Source: Bolinopsis microptera
Lineage: Eukaryota; Ctenophora; Tentaculata; Lobata; Bolinopsidae
Assembly: GCF_026151205.1 (NCBI RefSeq)
Contig: NC_087072.1
Coordinates: forward strand, 5,380,084 to 5,444,083
Direction of reading: 5' to 3'
DNA length: 64,000 bases
Shown: piece by piece, positions 13,101 to 25,900 of the stretch
How positions within the stretch are numbered: position 1 is the stretch's first letter
Layout: every line of letters begins with the position of its first letter
The notes under the pieces: generated by a model
Told to the model about the DNA's origin: nothing
Databases searched by the model: none
The model's input: the letters and a program-made list of their open reading frames with translations, nothing else
Made by a program: the position numbers and the translations under genes

Positions 13101-16100
13101 TCCACTCCGTCATAATTATGTACTATACAGTATACAGTTCATGTAGGCAATATTTCCCCGTCCCTTTCGCTCTGTAGCTTCTCATACAATCTCTGCGTCT
13201 CAATATTATTTTCTATGCCTTCCTTTTGAGCTTCTGACGTGTTGACCTCCTATTTGATTGGATAGAAACGCAAGTGCTGATCCATATAGATATGATTTAA
13301 TTGTGTATTGATGTAAATTGATAACTTTACCAATAGAGTGAAAATAACTGAAGGCCGCACGGTTAGCTGTGGTTACCAGAGTTAATTTATGTGAGTTCAG
13401 ATATGCTGCCATGTACCAGTTTTAGTTTCTGTAAGAATAGTATGAGAAAAAATGTTCATAGGAAAGAAAAGTTAGCCTCCAACTTAAAGTGCCATTCAGA
13501 TTCTTTTGTAATTGCGAGCTTATACCCCCAGCTTTGCTGGGGGATATTCAGTTTACCCATCTAGTGTCACCATATCATAATCAATGGTCCGATCTGACGA
13601 CTTTCCTCCAAAATTCACGTGTATATTGTACAATTAAGAGACCAGTTCATACGTGACTACGAATTAAACCAATCATTTTGAAGCAGGTGACATGCTCCAT
13701 ACGGCCGGGTGATACAATGGCTTGTAGCAAAATAGTTGAATATTAGATATATCCGTATTGTTATCTTATTATTCGTACTATTGACATATTATTATGCGGA
13801 GAAGCGCCATTGTCCATGGATTTTAGACGATCATGTCATAATTTACCAGACTAGTAATAATACCTCTCTAGTCTCCGTATTAATATACCGTGCCTCTCTT
13901 TACTGGGCACCTCGATTTACCAGGCATTTTCTTTTACCCAAACTTTTAAGCTCGTTTCGATCTTTTAAAGTTTTTGTTATCTTTAACATTTCCTAACAAC
14001 ATTTACGTGTAAAATTGAAAAACGTTCAAATATTTTAATTTATGGAATCGAACTGGTAAGCAAACAGCTTAATTTTGATTTTTTTTTATTGTTTTTAATT
14101 GTTCACTAATCACTAAAGAATCTGTCGTTCAGATTTCAACGAGAAATGATTACACATTTGAGGATCCTTCTGTCTCTGTTACTTTGCTATCCGCCAATCG
14201 TTACAACTCAATCAAGTTCCACACCAACTGTGATAGAAACAGAAGCCGCAGAAGAAACCCATCTAACAGCTGGATCAAAACGTAATCTTGATACAGATCC
14301 TAAAACTGATCCTACGATTGATCATAAGACTGATCTTGCAACTAGTAATCCTAAGTCTCGTTCTGAAACAACCGCAACATCTTCGCCAAGCAGTTCTAGT
14401 AGTATTACTCCTCCTCCAATATTTACTGAAGTGCCATGGGATGATATTAAAGGTAATTAGCATTTACAGGAGGGTTGGCACATCGAATATGTATAATCTA
14501 AGAGGAGCGAAGTTTTAAAACAGTATTTTCCCATGACCTAAATTGTCACTATACCGTGACTTGATTATATGAACGAAATTTCAGATGACACGATTTGTAA
14601 GTTCGTTCAGCATTATGGTTACATCAAAATTCAATGCACAGCTGTGGACGTAGCAACCAACAAAACGAAGACATTCTTCAAGTGCCCAAATTCTGACGAT
14701 TACTATGCGGAGGTAAAAAGAGAGTGTGACGAACAGCAATTTACTACAGCTTGTCCCAAAGATCCTAGGTTTTATCAGGTAAGAGGGGTTACCTTACGAG
14801 ACATATTTATGGTCGACATAATTCCGGTGACCTAAATGATTTGGGAACAAAAATATGGGAATTTTTACCAAAAACCGCCACATTTCGTACATTTATAACT
14901 TACTATATTGATAAATTGATAGTAAATCGATAAAGTCATAATTAAGGAAAATACGTGAAAAATTATTTGGGGAAAATAATGATGGTGACCCAAATTTTGA
15001 TAGTCCGAAAATATGGTATTTTTTTCGAAAACCACCGACTTTCGTACCATTTGAATATGTGTCGCACGGTATTTAGGAAAAAAGTTAGAGTTAGATTTAG
15101 GGCTCAATAAGGTAACAATTCGCGGGGCAAGACGACGGGGACCGTACAACATTTAAAAAAATATTATCATTTTAGGTCCTATAAAATATTATTTCAATTT
15201 TCAGGGCTGTGGGTTTGTGAAGTTAAATTGCAAAAACAAAGGAACAGGCGAGGAGGGGTTTGCCGCCATTGAGGAGATGCATTACCATCACAACTTCCTG
15301 TGTGCCCATGCGATATGTTCTTATAATAAAGGGATATTAGGAACAAATGATATCTGTAACAAAGAATGTGTGAACATTCCGAACTCTGTCTCTGAAGATA
15401 TTTGTGCAGCACAAAAAGCGAATTCATACACCTGCAAATATCCAGCCATGGGCAATATCATCGACTCTCAACAAATGTGTGATGATATCTGTAACTGTCA
15501 TGCGTGTGATGATGAGGCTATATGCAATGGTTTCACTTATGGATACTTTTGCTATGCATATAATAGTAAAACAAGTCGTAGCACCGTTCATCATCCCAAT
15601 GAACGTAATTCTCCCATAATGAGAATATGGACTTATGTTGCAGCATTTGAAATTTGTGACGGAATTCAACATTGTGAAGATGGTGAAGATGAAAGTGGCT
15701 GCGATAAGGGACCGCTCTGTGACGCACAATCAAATAGTATTGTTAGACCAATAACTAATCGTACAAGATGTGCTCCGGTGCGAGGAAACACGGAAACCCT
15801 GTATTGTGACGATTATTCTGATCAACTGAACTGCATTGATTCCACTATAGCAAATCTAACTTGCTTGAGAGGCGGCGACCTTGTTTCTGTTGCTGATAGA
15901 ATGATATGTCACAACATTTCTGGTGTCCAACTTTGTGATGACGGTTTTGAAAACATGTGTGTGAAAATTGATATCACTTGTGATGTACACAAACACCAAC
16001 TTTGCGATGAAGAAGAAGATTGTGTAAATGGAGCAGATGAGTTGCATGTCACTTGTCAAAAAATGAGCAAGTTTATGTGTGAGCGTGTTTTCGGATTGGA

Positions 16101-19100
16101 GAACAGACTGTTACATATACCTCTGAGCTGGATAAACGACGGATACAAGGATTGTGATAATGGCGAAGACGAAGATAAATACCCAATATGCGGCCTCACT
16201 CCAGCCACGAAAAGATTGAAGACTGAAGATGAAGAATGTGAAGAAGTCTTCCTCTGCGGGTTTCCGCCCTCTGATCATATTGAATTTGAAGATCTCTGTG
16301 ATAATAGAAATACTTGCAGTAATGAAAACGAACTCTGTCGCACAGCTCTGTCTTCTTCAAATATCTCCCAGAAGCTTAGCAATAGCGAAAGTAAACTGGT
16401 TGTCTCGTACTGCCTTAAAGGTCTGGAAAGTCTTGCTTATGTGGCCGGAAATTGTTCAGAGATGGAATTTACATATCAGAACTATGAAATCCTTGGCAGG
16501 ACCGAACTGATCTTGAATGTTCCAGAAACTGTGTTTGAGTGCAACTATGTATATGGTGAGATGTATGTCTATCTTGCCTGCATTGGTCAGTGTGCAGATT
16601 CCTTCTGTCCCCTCAAAAATCTTCTTAGAAACGACTCCTGTCCCGGGCAGTACCCCTCAAGGATTTACACCCTCGCGGGTAACGACTCTCTCTCCTTCCT
16701 TCTGCCGTATGGTAACAACAATTACCACAACAATATTTTTCCTTGCGAAAATGGTAGATGTATTCCTTACGAAAAAGTTTGTAATCTGGCTGACGATTGT
16801 GGGGATTCTTCAGATGAATCAAACTGTACTAACCATTTTGAGTGCAAAATAAACATGGAGTATATTCCCCAATCTAGTATTTGCGATGGAAAACCAGATT
16901 GCCTCGACTTGTCTGATGAGTGTAATGACAGATGCCATGTAAGGATCATAGAGAACGTGGCCCTTGAGGGTTTAGCCTGGATTTTAGGCTCATTGGCGAC
17001 ACTTTTTAACTCAGTCGCTTTCCTTCGCGGTATGTATAATTTAAGAAGTGTCACTCCAGGGACAAATCTTTTCAAGATGAAAATTCTCATCCTTCTCATA
17101 GCGTCGGGTGATTTGTTACTTGGAGTATATCTCCTAGCGATATCTATCTATCATCGTGTATACCACCATAGTTATTGTTCTAAACGATTTGAATGGTTAA
17201 CCAGCACATCGTGTGCTGTTATGGGAATTGTTAGTACCATGGGGTCTCTATTATCTCTCTTTTCGATGACAGTACTCAGTGTTACTCGATCATTAAAAAT
17301 GACGAATTTGTCCGTCGTAGATTTAAGATCTTTCAAATCAAGCATTCAGATACTTTTGATTGGAATTACAATTGTGATCTCGTCGTGTTTGATGACAGCT
17401 GCGCCATTGTTTAAACCTTTTGAGGACTTTTTTGTCAATGGAATCTACTATCCTGGCAGCTCATTATTTGTTGGATCGGTTACAAAATCTAAACATTTAG
17501 AAATTTTCGGGGGATATTATGGAAGACTGAAAAACAAAGATCTCTCGTGGAAAAACATTGACAAATTGGTGGTGAGTATGTTTAGTGAAGAGTATGGAGG
17601 AATTACCAGGAACCAGGTTCATTTCTACGGAAACGCAGGAGTATGCCTCTTCAAATACTTTGTAACACCAGATGATCCGCAACGGATTTATGTGTGGTTT
17701 ATTCTTATTCTGAACATCATGTGTTTTACATTGATCACCATATCTTACATCATCATTCATATCATTTCAACTCAGTCCACTGGTCAGGTACGCAACAACA
17801 ATACATCAAGTAGAAACACTAAACTCCAAAGGAAGATTGCACTCATCATCGGGACAAACTTCTGTTGCTGGATTCCATTCATTGTCATGTGTCTCCTCCA
17901 CTATTTGGAAATGACGGATGCTAGTCCTTATTATTCAATCTTCTCGATCGTTATCCTTCCCATAAACTCTGTCATAAACCCACTGCTATACGACGATACA
18001 ATCAGTGGACTGGTCTCCAAGATGCACACGGCTTTAACCGGACAATTACGATCTATCTTCCCGTTTTCAGAAGTCACTGCTGTACAAGAGGCAAGCGCAA
18101 TTCAAGAATCTTCCCATGTGATCAGGAGCTCAAGAAGGGCAAGAGTTCATGATCAAATTCCTCTTCAAGAAATGTCAGTTCTCGACAAACAGGTTATAAA
18201 AACTGGCGAGCAGACTGAGGAAGCACTCTGAATTTATCCTATTTGAACATCTTAGGAGGAAGTCATGACAAAAACAAGGAGCAGTCAAATGAGTGATTGA
18301 GTGATAGTATATTTGAGCCGTGCTGTCAGTACACCTCGACCAATTAAAATTCTGTATAATTTTCTTATATTTGTGATCATTCAATTTGAAAATCTATTAA
18401 GATATATTTTTTAAATTATCAGAATTTATATTGGCCTTATAATTGGTTTCTTGTGCCTCCGTGCAAGCTAGTCAAATCGCAAAAATACAGCAAAGAAAGA
18501 GTTTCCTCAGTACTCCAGCTTGCAGGGGTACAACTAGTTCCAGGTGTACTGAGCCTTAGCGTAAGCAAGTTTAACAGCTTATTTAGACGAAACATTTCCT
18601 ATGCTTTATGCAAAATAGTCCTTTAAAGTTCATGGATACAATAATTATTAGATCTGTGTGCTGATTCGTACCATTGTTATATTGGAAGTGAATATATTAC
18701 AAAATCACCTTTAGTTCATGTTTGGTTCAGCCTATATTTAGCAGTGTAAACGTAGCTTATTTAATGCTATTTACACAGGTTCACGTTGTTACAAGATACC
18801 CATCCCTCGTTTCATACAAAGTTGATGCAAAATGAGTAGTGAGTATTTAATAGGTGCCGGCGCGAACAATCTGTCAGCAGAAGAGTTAGCGATGTTAATG
18901 TCTAGGACACTTTCAGGTGCAGATGTATTTTCAAAGCCATTACTTTTGCATATATTAATGGGATAATATGATACGTCATACGTGCACTGTGATTCGTCAC
19001 ATCTCTCAGAGGAAGTGCCCCATCAAGTGAACGAGTGAAGAGGTACTGTACATCATTATGCTACAGAGAGTCAATTTAAGACAGTGTTAAGGTACAAAAG

Positions 19101-19999
19101 TGAGGGAATGAGAACGAACTGGCGGTTGAATACTCGCAGACGCCCGGAGCATTGCTTTAAAGTTTAGGCTAACTATTAATTATGCAGTACTTTTCGAATT
19201 TAACCACATAAGACTCACCTATCAGCGCAGTTTCCAGAGTGGATGTGACTTGGTCTAGCACGGTTGGAGGCAACAGAGGGAGCAGAAGGAACTTGTCTGC
19301 CGGAAACACAGGTGCATCGCCGCCTGCCAGTTCCACTCCGGAATTTGGATCGGTGGGAGGGTCGGTTAGGGGAACTGTCTGTGTCATCAACCGAACTCTC
19401 CTCCCCGGTAGAGGACACGCCCATCGAGGATCTGAGAATAAGGAAATCACTTTCAGGATTATCTTTACCAGTAATTTCATATTGATAAATAATCCACAGG
19501 TTTTCATTATATTCAATGAAGGATCATCGCTTTTTTGCCATCCTTTCCTCCTTACTATCGAAAATGTTCGGAATAACAAGGGAACGGCGCAGTGAAAATG
19601 ATGGGCAATTACCCGGAACACTTGAGACATGAGTCATCTTGTTCTTGAGATGAGTGGTTGGTAGCGAGGAACAGTCGCTGGTAATTCTGTAGGTTCCTAT
19701 TGCTCTCGTGGTAGTGCCTGGAAATTAATTAGTCATAGATCAATGAAACATAAAATAACTCCAATCAATTTTTGAAATATTTGTGAAACGTGGTAAGAGA
19801 TCAGAGATCAAAGGCATCTGTTCATTTTAATAAAATATAAGGTACAAACTTCTGGACACGTTTCTTCTCCCTCTGCAGTTTCCTCTGAAGAGTTGCTTCT
19901 CTAGTCCGCACCTCGTCCATGTGCAACATGATGATCTCTGCTATACTGGACCCTACCCCCACTATGTCGGGTCTCAGGTCTGTGTCTGGGGTCATGCAT
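10133..19999 (-). CDS. NEK10: NEK10 module 3: kinase C-lobe end, coiled coil and C-terminal block
   Basis: Exons: 19850-19999 ([13 protein letters not shown], then a basic coiled coil [16 protein letters not shown]), 19622-19717 ([13 protein letters not shown]), 19219-19431, 11155-11308 (or from 11270), 10701-10890, 10448-10580, 10133-10196. The last four give [40 protein letters not shown] and [14 protein letters not shown], which match the conserved tail of NEK10. Without the upstream context these four exons look like a separate small gene starting at 11325, which I reject. Exon 19219-19431 is open in two frames: one keeps phase with its neighbours through acceptor 11308, while the other looks more like NEK10 and fits acceptor 11270. 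Confidence 0.85.
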
Positions 20000-22900
20000 C
20001 TGCAGGGTGGGTTGAGGGTTCAACTGGGTGTATTTTGGAGAGAGGATGGACAGTGGACACCATGTCCAGAATACAGAAAAATAAGATATTGTTTGAGTTA
20101 ACTTTAGTGTTTAGTTGAGTTAACTTACTGTTGAACCGTGGAGATGATCTTAGAAGAAAAGTATTCTACTGGTAAGGGGGCGTATATCGACTCAACTATC
20201 TGAGGAAGAGGCGTATTAAATATAATAATAATAATATAGAGTTGCACTAAACAAATTCGATAACAAGGTAAATAAACTTTAAAATGGTTAGTGAAGCGAT
20301 CGTATTACTAATTACATGATTCTATTAATGCCAATTTACCACCCAATAAGAAATAAATCACATAAAACAAATGAATAAGTAAAATGTTAAGAAGTGGACT
20401 AACATTTTTAGCAAGAGCGAGGGTTGACATTCCGTCCCGGTAGAAGGGGTGAGTAAGTGTGCACATCTGATACAGCAGACACCCTATAGCCCACACATCT
20501 GCCTTGTTGCTGTACGGCTCGTTCTTCACTAGTTCCGGGCAGCTGTAGAGGATTGTTCCCACTACTGACTGCATTAGTCCCTGCTTCTGACGGGACAAAC
20601 CAAAGTCCGCTGAGATGTAGGTTCATTATCAAGGGGGTTTTGATGCAGATTACAGGTAACAGAAACTTTGAAGCTTGAAAAAATCGTTAAAATAGCGCCT
20701 GATGATGTATAAAGAGCGCGATTTTCATTATTTATTTTCTATTGTCATAAGGTAAGCGAATCCTGATGACAAAGTAAGCTTTTCAAAGTGAACATGAGTT
20801 GTTTGAATGTGTACTCACTGAGAGTGACCTTGTCGTAGTCTCCCAACATGATGTTGTTAGGAGTGAGATCTCTGTGTACAATTCCTTTATCACAGTGCAG
20901 GTATCTCAATGCTAACACCATCTGAAGAAAAGATAAACACTTGGTCAGGTAGGCTGTAAGTTGTTTTTAGCATCATACTTTTGTGGACCTAACATGCTGT
21001 TTTTTTTTAAACAGAACTATCGTTTACATTCTATAAGTTGATTTAAACATTATTTTAAGTAAACACAAACCTGAACAAATATTTTCCAGATTCTCTCCTC
21101 GCTGAAAGACAGGCCCTTTTCACGGAGCGAAGAGAAATGTTCGCTGAGAGGAGCTCCGTCTATATGCTGCATCACTATGTACAACCTGCTCTGTTCCTTG
21201 AACGTTTTGTAGTACCTGGTAGTGATAACAGTGGTCACGTGACTGAACGTTTTGTAGTACCTGGTAGTGATTACATTGGTCACGTGACTGAACGTTTTGT
21301 AGTGCCTGGTAGTGATTACATTGGTCACGTGACTGAACGTTTTGTAGTACCTGGTAGTGATAACAGTGGTCACGTGACTGAATATTTTGTAGTACCTGTT
21401 AGTGATAACAGTGGTCACGTGACTGAATGTTTTGTAGTACCTGGTAGTGATAACAGTGGTCACGTGACTGAACGTTTTGTAGTACCTGGTAGTGATAACA
21501 GTGGTCACGTGACTGAACGTTTTGTAGTACCTGGTAGTGATAACAGTGGTCACGTGACTGAATGTTTTGTAGTACCTGGTAGTGATAACAGTGGTCACGT
21601 GACTGAACGTTTTGTAGTACCTGGTAGTGATAACAGTGGTCACGTGACTGAACGTTTTGTAGTACCTGGTAGTGATAACAGTGGTCACGTGACTGAATGT
21701 TTTGTAGTACCTGGTAGTGATAACATTGGTCACGTGACTGAACGTTTAGTAGTACCTGGTAGTGATAACAGTGGTCACGTGACTGAATATTTTGTAGTAC
21801 CTGTTAGTGATAACAGTGGTCACGTGACTGAATATTTTGTAGTACCTGTTAGTGATAACAGTGGTTACGTGACTGAATGTTTAGTAGTACCTGGTAGTGA
21901 TAACATTGGTCACGTGACTGAATGTTTTGTAGTACCTGGTAGTGATAACATTGGTTACGTGACTGAACGTTTAGTAGTACCTGGTAGTGATAACAGTGGT
22001 CACGTGACTGAATATTTTGTAGTACCTGTTAGTTATAACAGTGGTCACGTGACTGAATATTTTGTAGTACCTGTTAGTGATAACAGTGGTCACGTGACTG
22101 AATATTTTGTAGTACCTGGTAGTGATAACAGTGGTCACGTGACTGAATGTTTTGTAGTACCTGGTAGTGATAACATTGGTCACGTGACTGAATGTTTTGT
22201 AGTACCTGGTAGTGATAACATTGGTTACGTGACTGAACGTTTAGTAGTACCTGGTAGTGATAACAGTGGTTACGTGACTGAATGTTTAGTAGTACCTGGT
22301 AGTGATAACATTGGTCACGTGACTGAATGTTTTGTAGTACCTGGTAGTGATAACATTGGTTACGTGACTGAACGTTTAGTAGTACCTGGTAGTGATAACA
22401 GTGGTCACGTGACTGAATATTTTGTAGTACCTGTTAGTTATAACAGTGGTCACGTGACTGAATATTTTGTAGTACCTGTTAGTGATAACAGTGGTTACGT
22501 GACTGAACGTTTTGTAGTACCTGGTAGTGATAACATTGGTCACGTGACTGAACGTTTAGTAGTACATGGTAGTGATAACAGTGGTCACGTGACTGAATAT
22601 TTTGTAGTACCTGGTACTGATAACAGTGGTCACGTGACTGAACGTTTTGTAGTACCTGGTAGTGATAACAGTGGTCACGTGACTGAATGTTTTGTAGTAC
22701 CTGGTAGTGATAACATTGGTCACGTGACTGAACGTTTAGTAGTACCTGGTAGTGATAACAGTGGTCACGTGACTGAATATTTTGTAGTACCTGTTAGTGA
22801 TAACAGTGGTCACGTGACTGAATGTTTTGTAGTACCTGGTAGTGATAACAGTGGTCACGTGACTGAACGTTTTGTAGTACCTGGTAGTGATAACAGTGGT

Positions 22901-25900
22901 CACGTGACTGAATATTTTGTAGTACCTGGTAGTGATAACAGTGGTCACGTGACTGAATGTTTTGTAGTACCTGGTAGTGATAACAGTGGTCACGTGACTG
23001 AATGTTTTGTAGTACCTGGTAGTGATAACAGTGGTTACGTGACTGAATGTTTTGTAGTACCTGGTAGTGATAACAGTGGTCACGTGACTGAATGTTTAGT
23101 AGTACCTGGTAGTGATAACATTGGTCACGTGACTGAATGTTTAGTAGTACCTGGTAGTGATAACAGTGGTCACGTGACTGAATGTTTTGTAGTACCTGGT
23201 AGTGATAACAGTGGTCACGTGACTGAATGTTTTGTAGTACCTGGTAGTGATAACAGTGGTCACGTGACTGAACGTTTTGTAGTGCCTGGTAGTGATAACA
23301 GTGGTCACGTGACTGAATGTTTTGTAGTGCCTGGTAGTGATAACATTGGTCACGTGACTGAATGTTTTGTAGTACCTGGTAGTGATAACAGTGGTCACGT
23401 GACTGAAATAGGGTTTGTTGTAGAATGTAGAGCTATAGTCTCTGATGACAACACAGATCTCTTGTTAAGACCTAAGATGAATTTATCTTGAAACTTTGTA
23501 TCTCCAACTCGCCAAGCTCTGATAGTCATATTTGTATGGTTTCCACATAACTTTCACGATGGTAGGGGGGGTACCAATGGCATAAAATGGAGACAAATGG
23601 CATAAAAATCGTCAAATGGCATAGAAATTTCATGGCATAAATGGAAATTTAGCTTGGCCAATTCTCCATTTATGCCAATTTATGCCATTAATTTAGGTCT
23701 TCATATTTGACCTTTAGGATGACTTTAGATTCGCAAATACTATTAGTACTTGAATAAGAGACATGTTTCATGCTTTATAACGCTTGGAATGATCGTTAAA
23801 GTCAAAGATTCATATGACAAATAACTAAATAAAGAAAATAGAAATGTATTATATCAAATATATACCAAACATTTCACTATTCAAGAATAGCAAATTGTGA
23901 GATGTTCAAAATGTACAGAATACAAACATTGACAACACAACGATTTTGAATGTCATCAAGGAACAATGCATCTGATGTATTTGTCTTCGACGAGTAGCCA
24001 TACATTAGGAGATCCATTGATTAGGCTATGTTCCTGGCAGTAGTACTTCATCGGGCATGACTTATAAGAAATAAATCTAACCACTCCTGTTGCAAAGTTC
24101 TGCTGAGATTTGAAGACTTTAAGAGTTTCTGTACTGCCAGCTTTCAAAATTGTTGAACATCCGCATTCAGGTTGATTGTATATGCGAACATCAGAAGACA
24201 CTCCAAACGCGTCCCCCTTGAATCTTGAAAGACGAGATTTTGTTGATAAAGTGCTTCTTCCTCCATTGAGCGTGGCCGTGAGTGTCTCAAAAGACCGGAA
24301 GGATAGTGTTCCATATTTATCTGTTGATATCGTTTCTCCATCATCACAATCATCAACTACAGGTTCTACCTCATAAGCTAAGTCGTCCTCATCCTCGAGG
24401 CATCCAGATTCATCATCTACAGCTTCCCAAGAAAGTTCTTGGCCATGGACGATTGGCTTCCCACTCCGTTCTTCAGGATCTGCGACTGCGGCGAACACAG
24501 GGAAATTGTTTCTTTTCCCTTCTCGAATGCAGTCCCTCGATGCCCTGTCCAGCGTTTTTGCCAACTTGCCTAGGCTTATCATACCACCAGTCCATTTCAC
24601 TCGTTCTGCTTTCTGGCCTGTAGATTTAACCTTTTTGAGGTGAACTGTAGGATGCAAAACTGTACTTCCACGTGCATGTGCAATAGCAGATGTGTCTTCA
24701 TGTAATGATAAAGCACTGTACACATTCTTTCTCTCCATTCCATGGGCCATAGTTATCGCATCCATATTTCTTGAGCGACCAGATGAAAAAGAAACCCGAA
24801 TAAATGCAAACAGCTGCTCATTCTGATCACTTCCAAGGTAATAAGTGACGATTTCAGCATTAGGGAATTGCTTCTTCAGCAGAGTTAAATACAAAACAAG
24901 ACCGTCACAAGTACATATAAGATCAAGGTACGTCTGATTCGTTATGCTGACAGCTGAGTAAGTATTCTCTTTCCAAGTAACGAAAAATGTTTTTTCTCAA
25001 ACAGTTCCATTTTTATTATACTTTATAGTTTAGAGTCTAATTTGGCATGATATCAGATCATGTGATATTACATGGCCCCATGGAGAGCATTGCCAGAGCA
25101 ATTGGCCAGAGAGCTCCATAGAAGTAAGGGGCCTACTCTAGCCAACAGCTCTAATACATTTCCTTCCTCAACTTCATTTTCTTCATCTAACTGCTGCTGC
25201 TGCTCAGCAACTACTTGACAGCTGGCACAGTGACAATTGTCTGCGTAGTGTATCTGTTAGCCTCAATTTTGCCTCAAGGAGGGAAGGTAGCCTCAATCCA
25301 ACCTCACATAAGTTTCGATAAAGTCTCAATTTAACCTTCAGGCTACAATTACAAGTTTTATAGTGGGTCTATAACATGTTTCCGTACATTAAAGTTAAAA
25401 CTTAAAATGCGGTCGAATCATTTATTAGCCTCATTTTGGCCTCCTACAAGAAGACTCTGCGATTTCTGAAATGTTGAGCTTGAAGAGGATGAATAAATTT
25501 TTATTGTTGACACATTAGATAGTCACAATACCGAATATGCTCGAAAATATATACAAAAGTATACTTGTTAGCCTCATTTCACCCTCTCACAAGGTGGTTA
25601 GCCTCAATTTCACCTCGAAAATTTGAAGCTATAATCCGACGGAATTTCATGTGCAACATAGATATCAAGTAACTTGTGAGTTGTTAACCTGTTTCCGTAC
25701 ATTAAAGTTAAAATGCGGTCGAATTATTTATTAGCCTCATTTTGGCCTCCTACAAGTAGACTCGGCGATTTCTGAAATGTTGAGTTTGAAGAGGATGAAT
25801 CAATCTTTATTGTTGACGTATTAGATAGTCACAATACCGAACCAACTCGAAAATATACACAAAAGTATACTTGTTAGCCTCATTTCACCCTCTCAAAAGG

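Noticed and set aside
13736..13996. 86-residue ORF upstream of the GPCR
   Set aside because: It starts at a non-ATG codon and shows no domain, splice context or coding-like composition.
21137..23491. 784-residue plus-strand ORF of repeated [14 protein letters not shown] units
   Set aside because: It is the translation of the 45-bp minisatellite, whose length is a multiple of three. It has no start context, promoter or domain.
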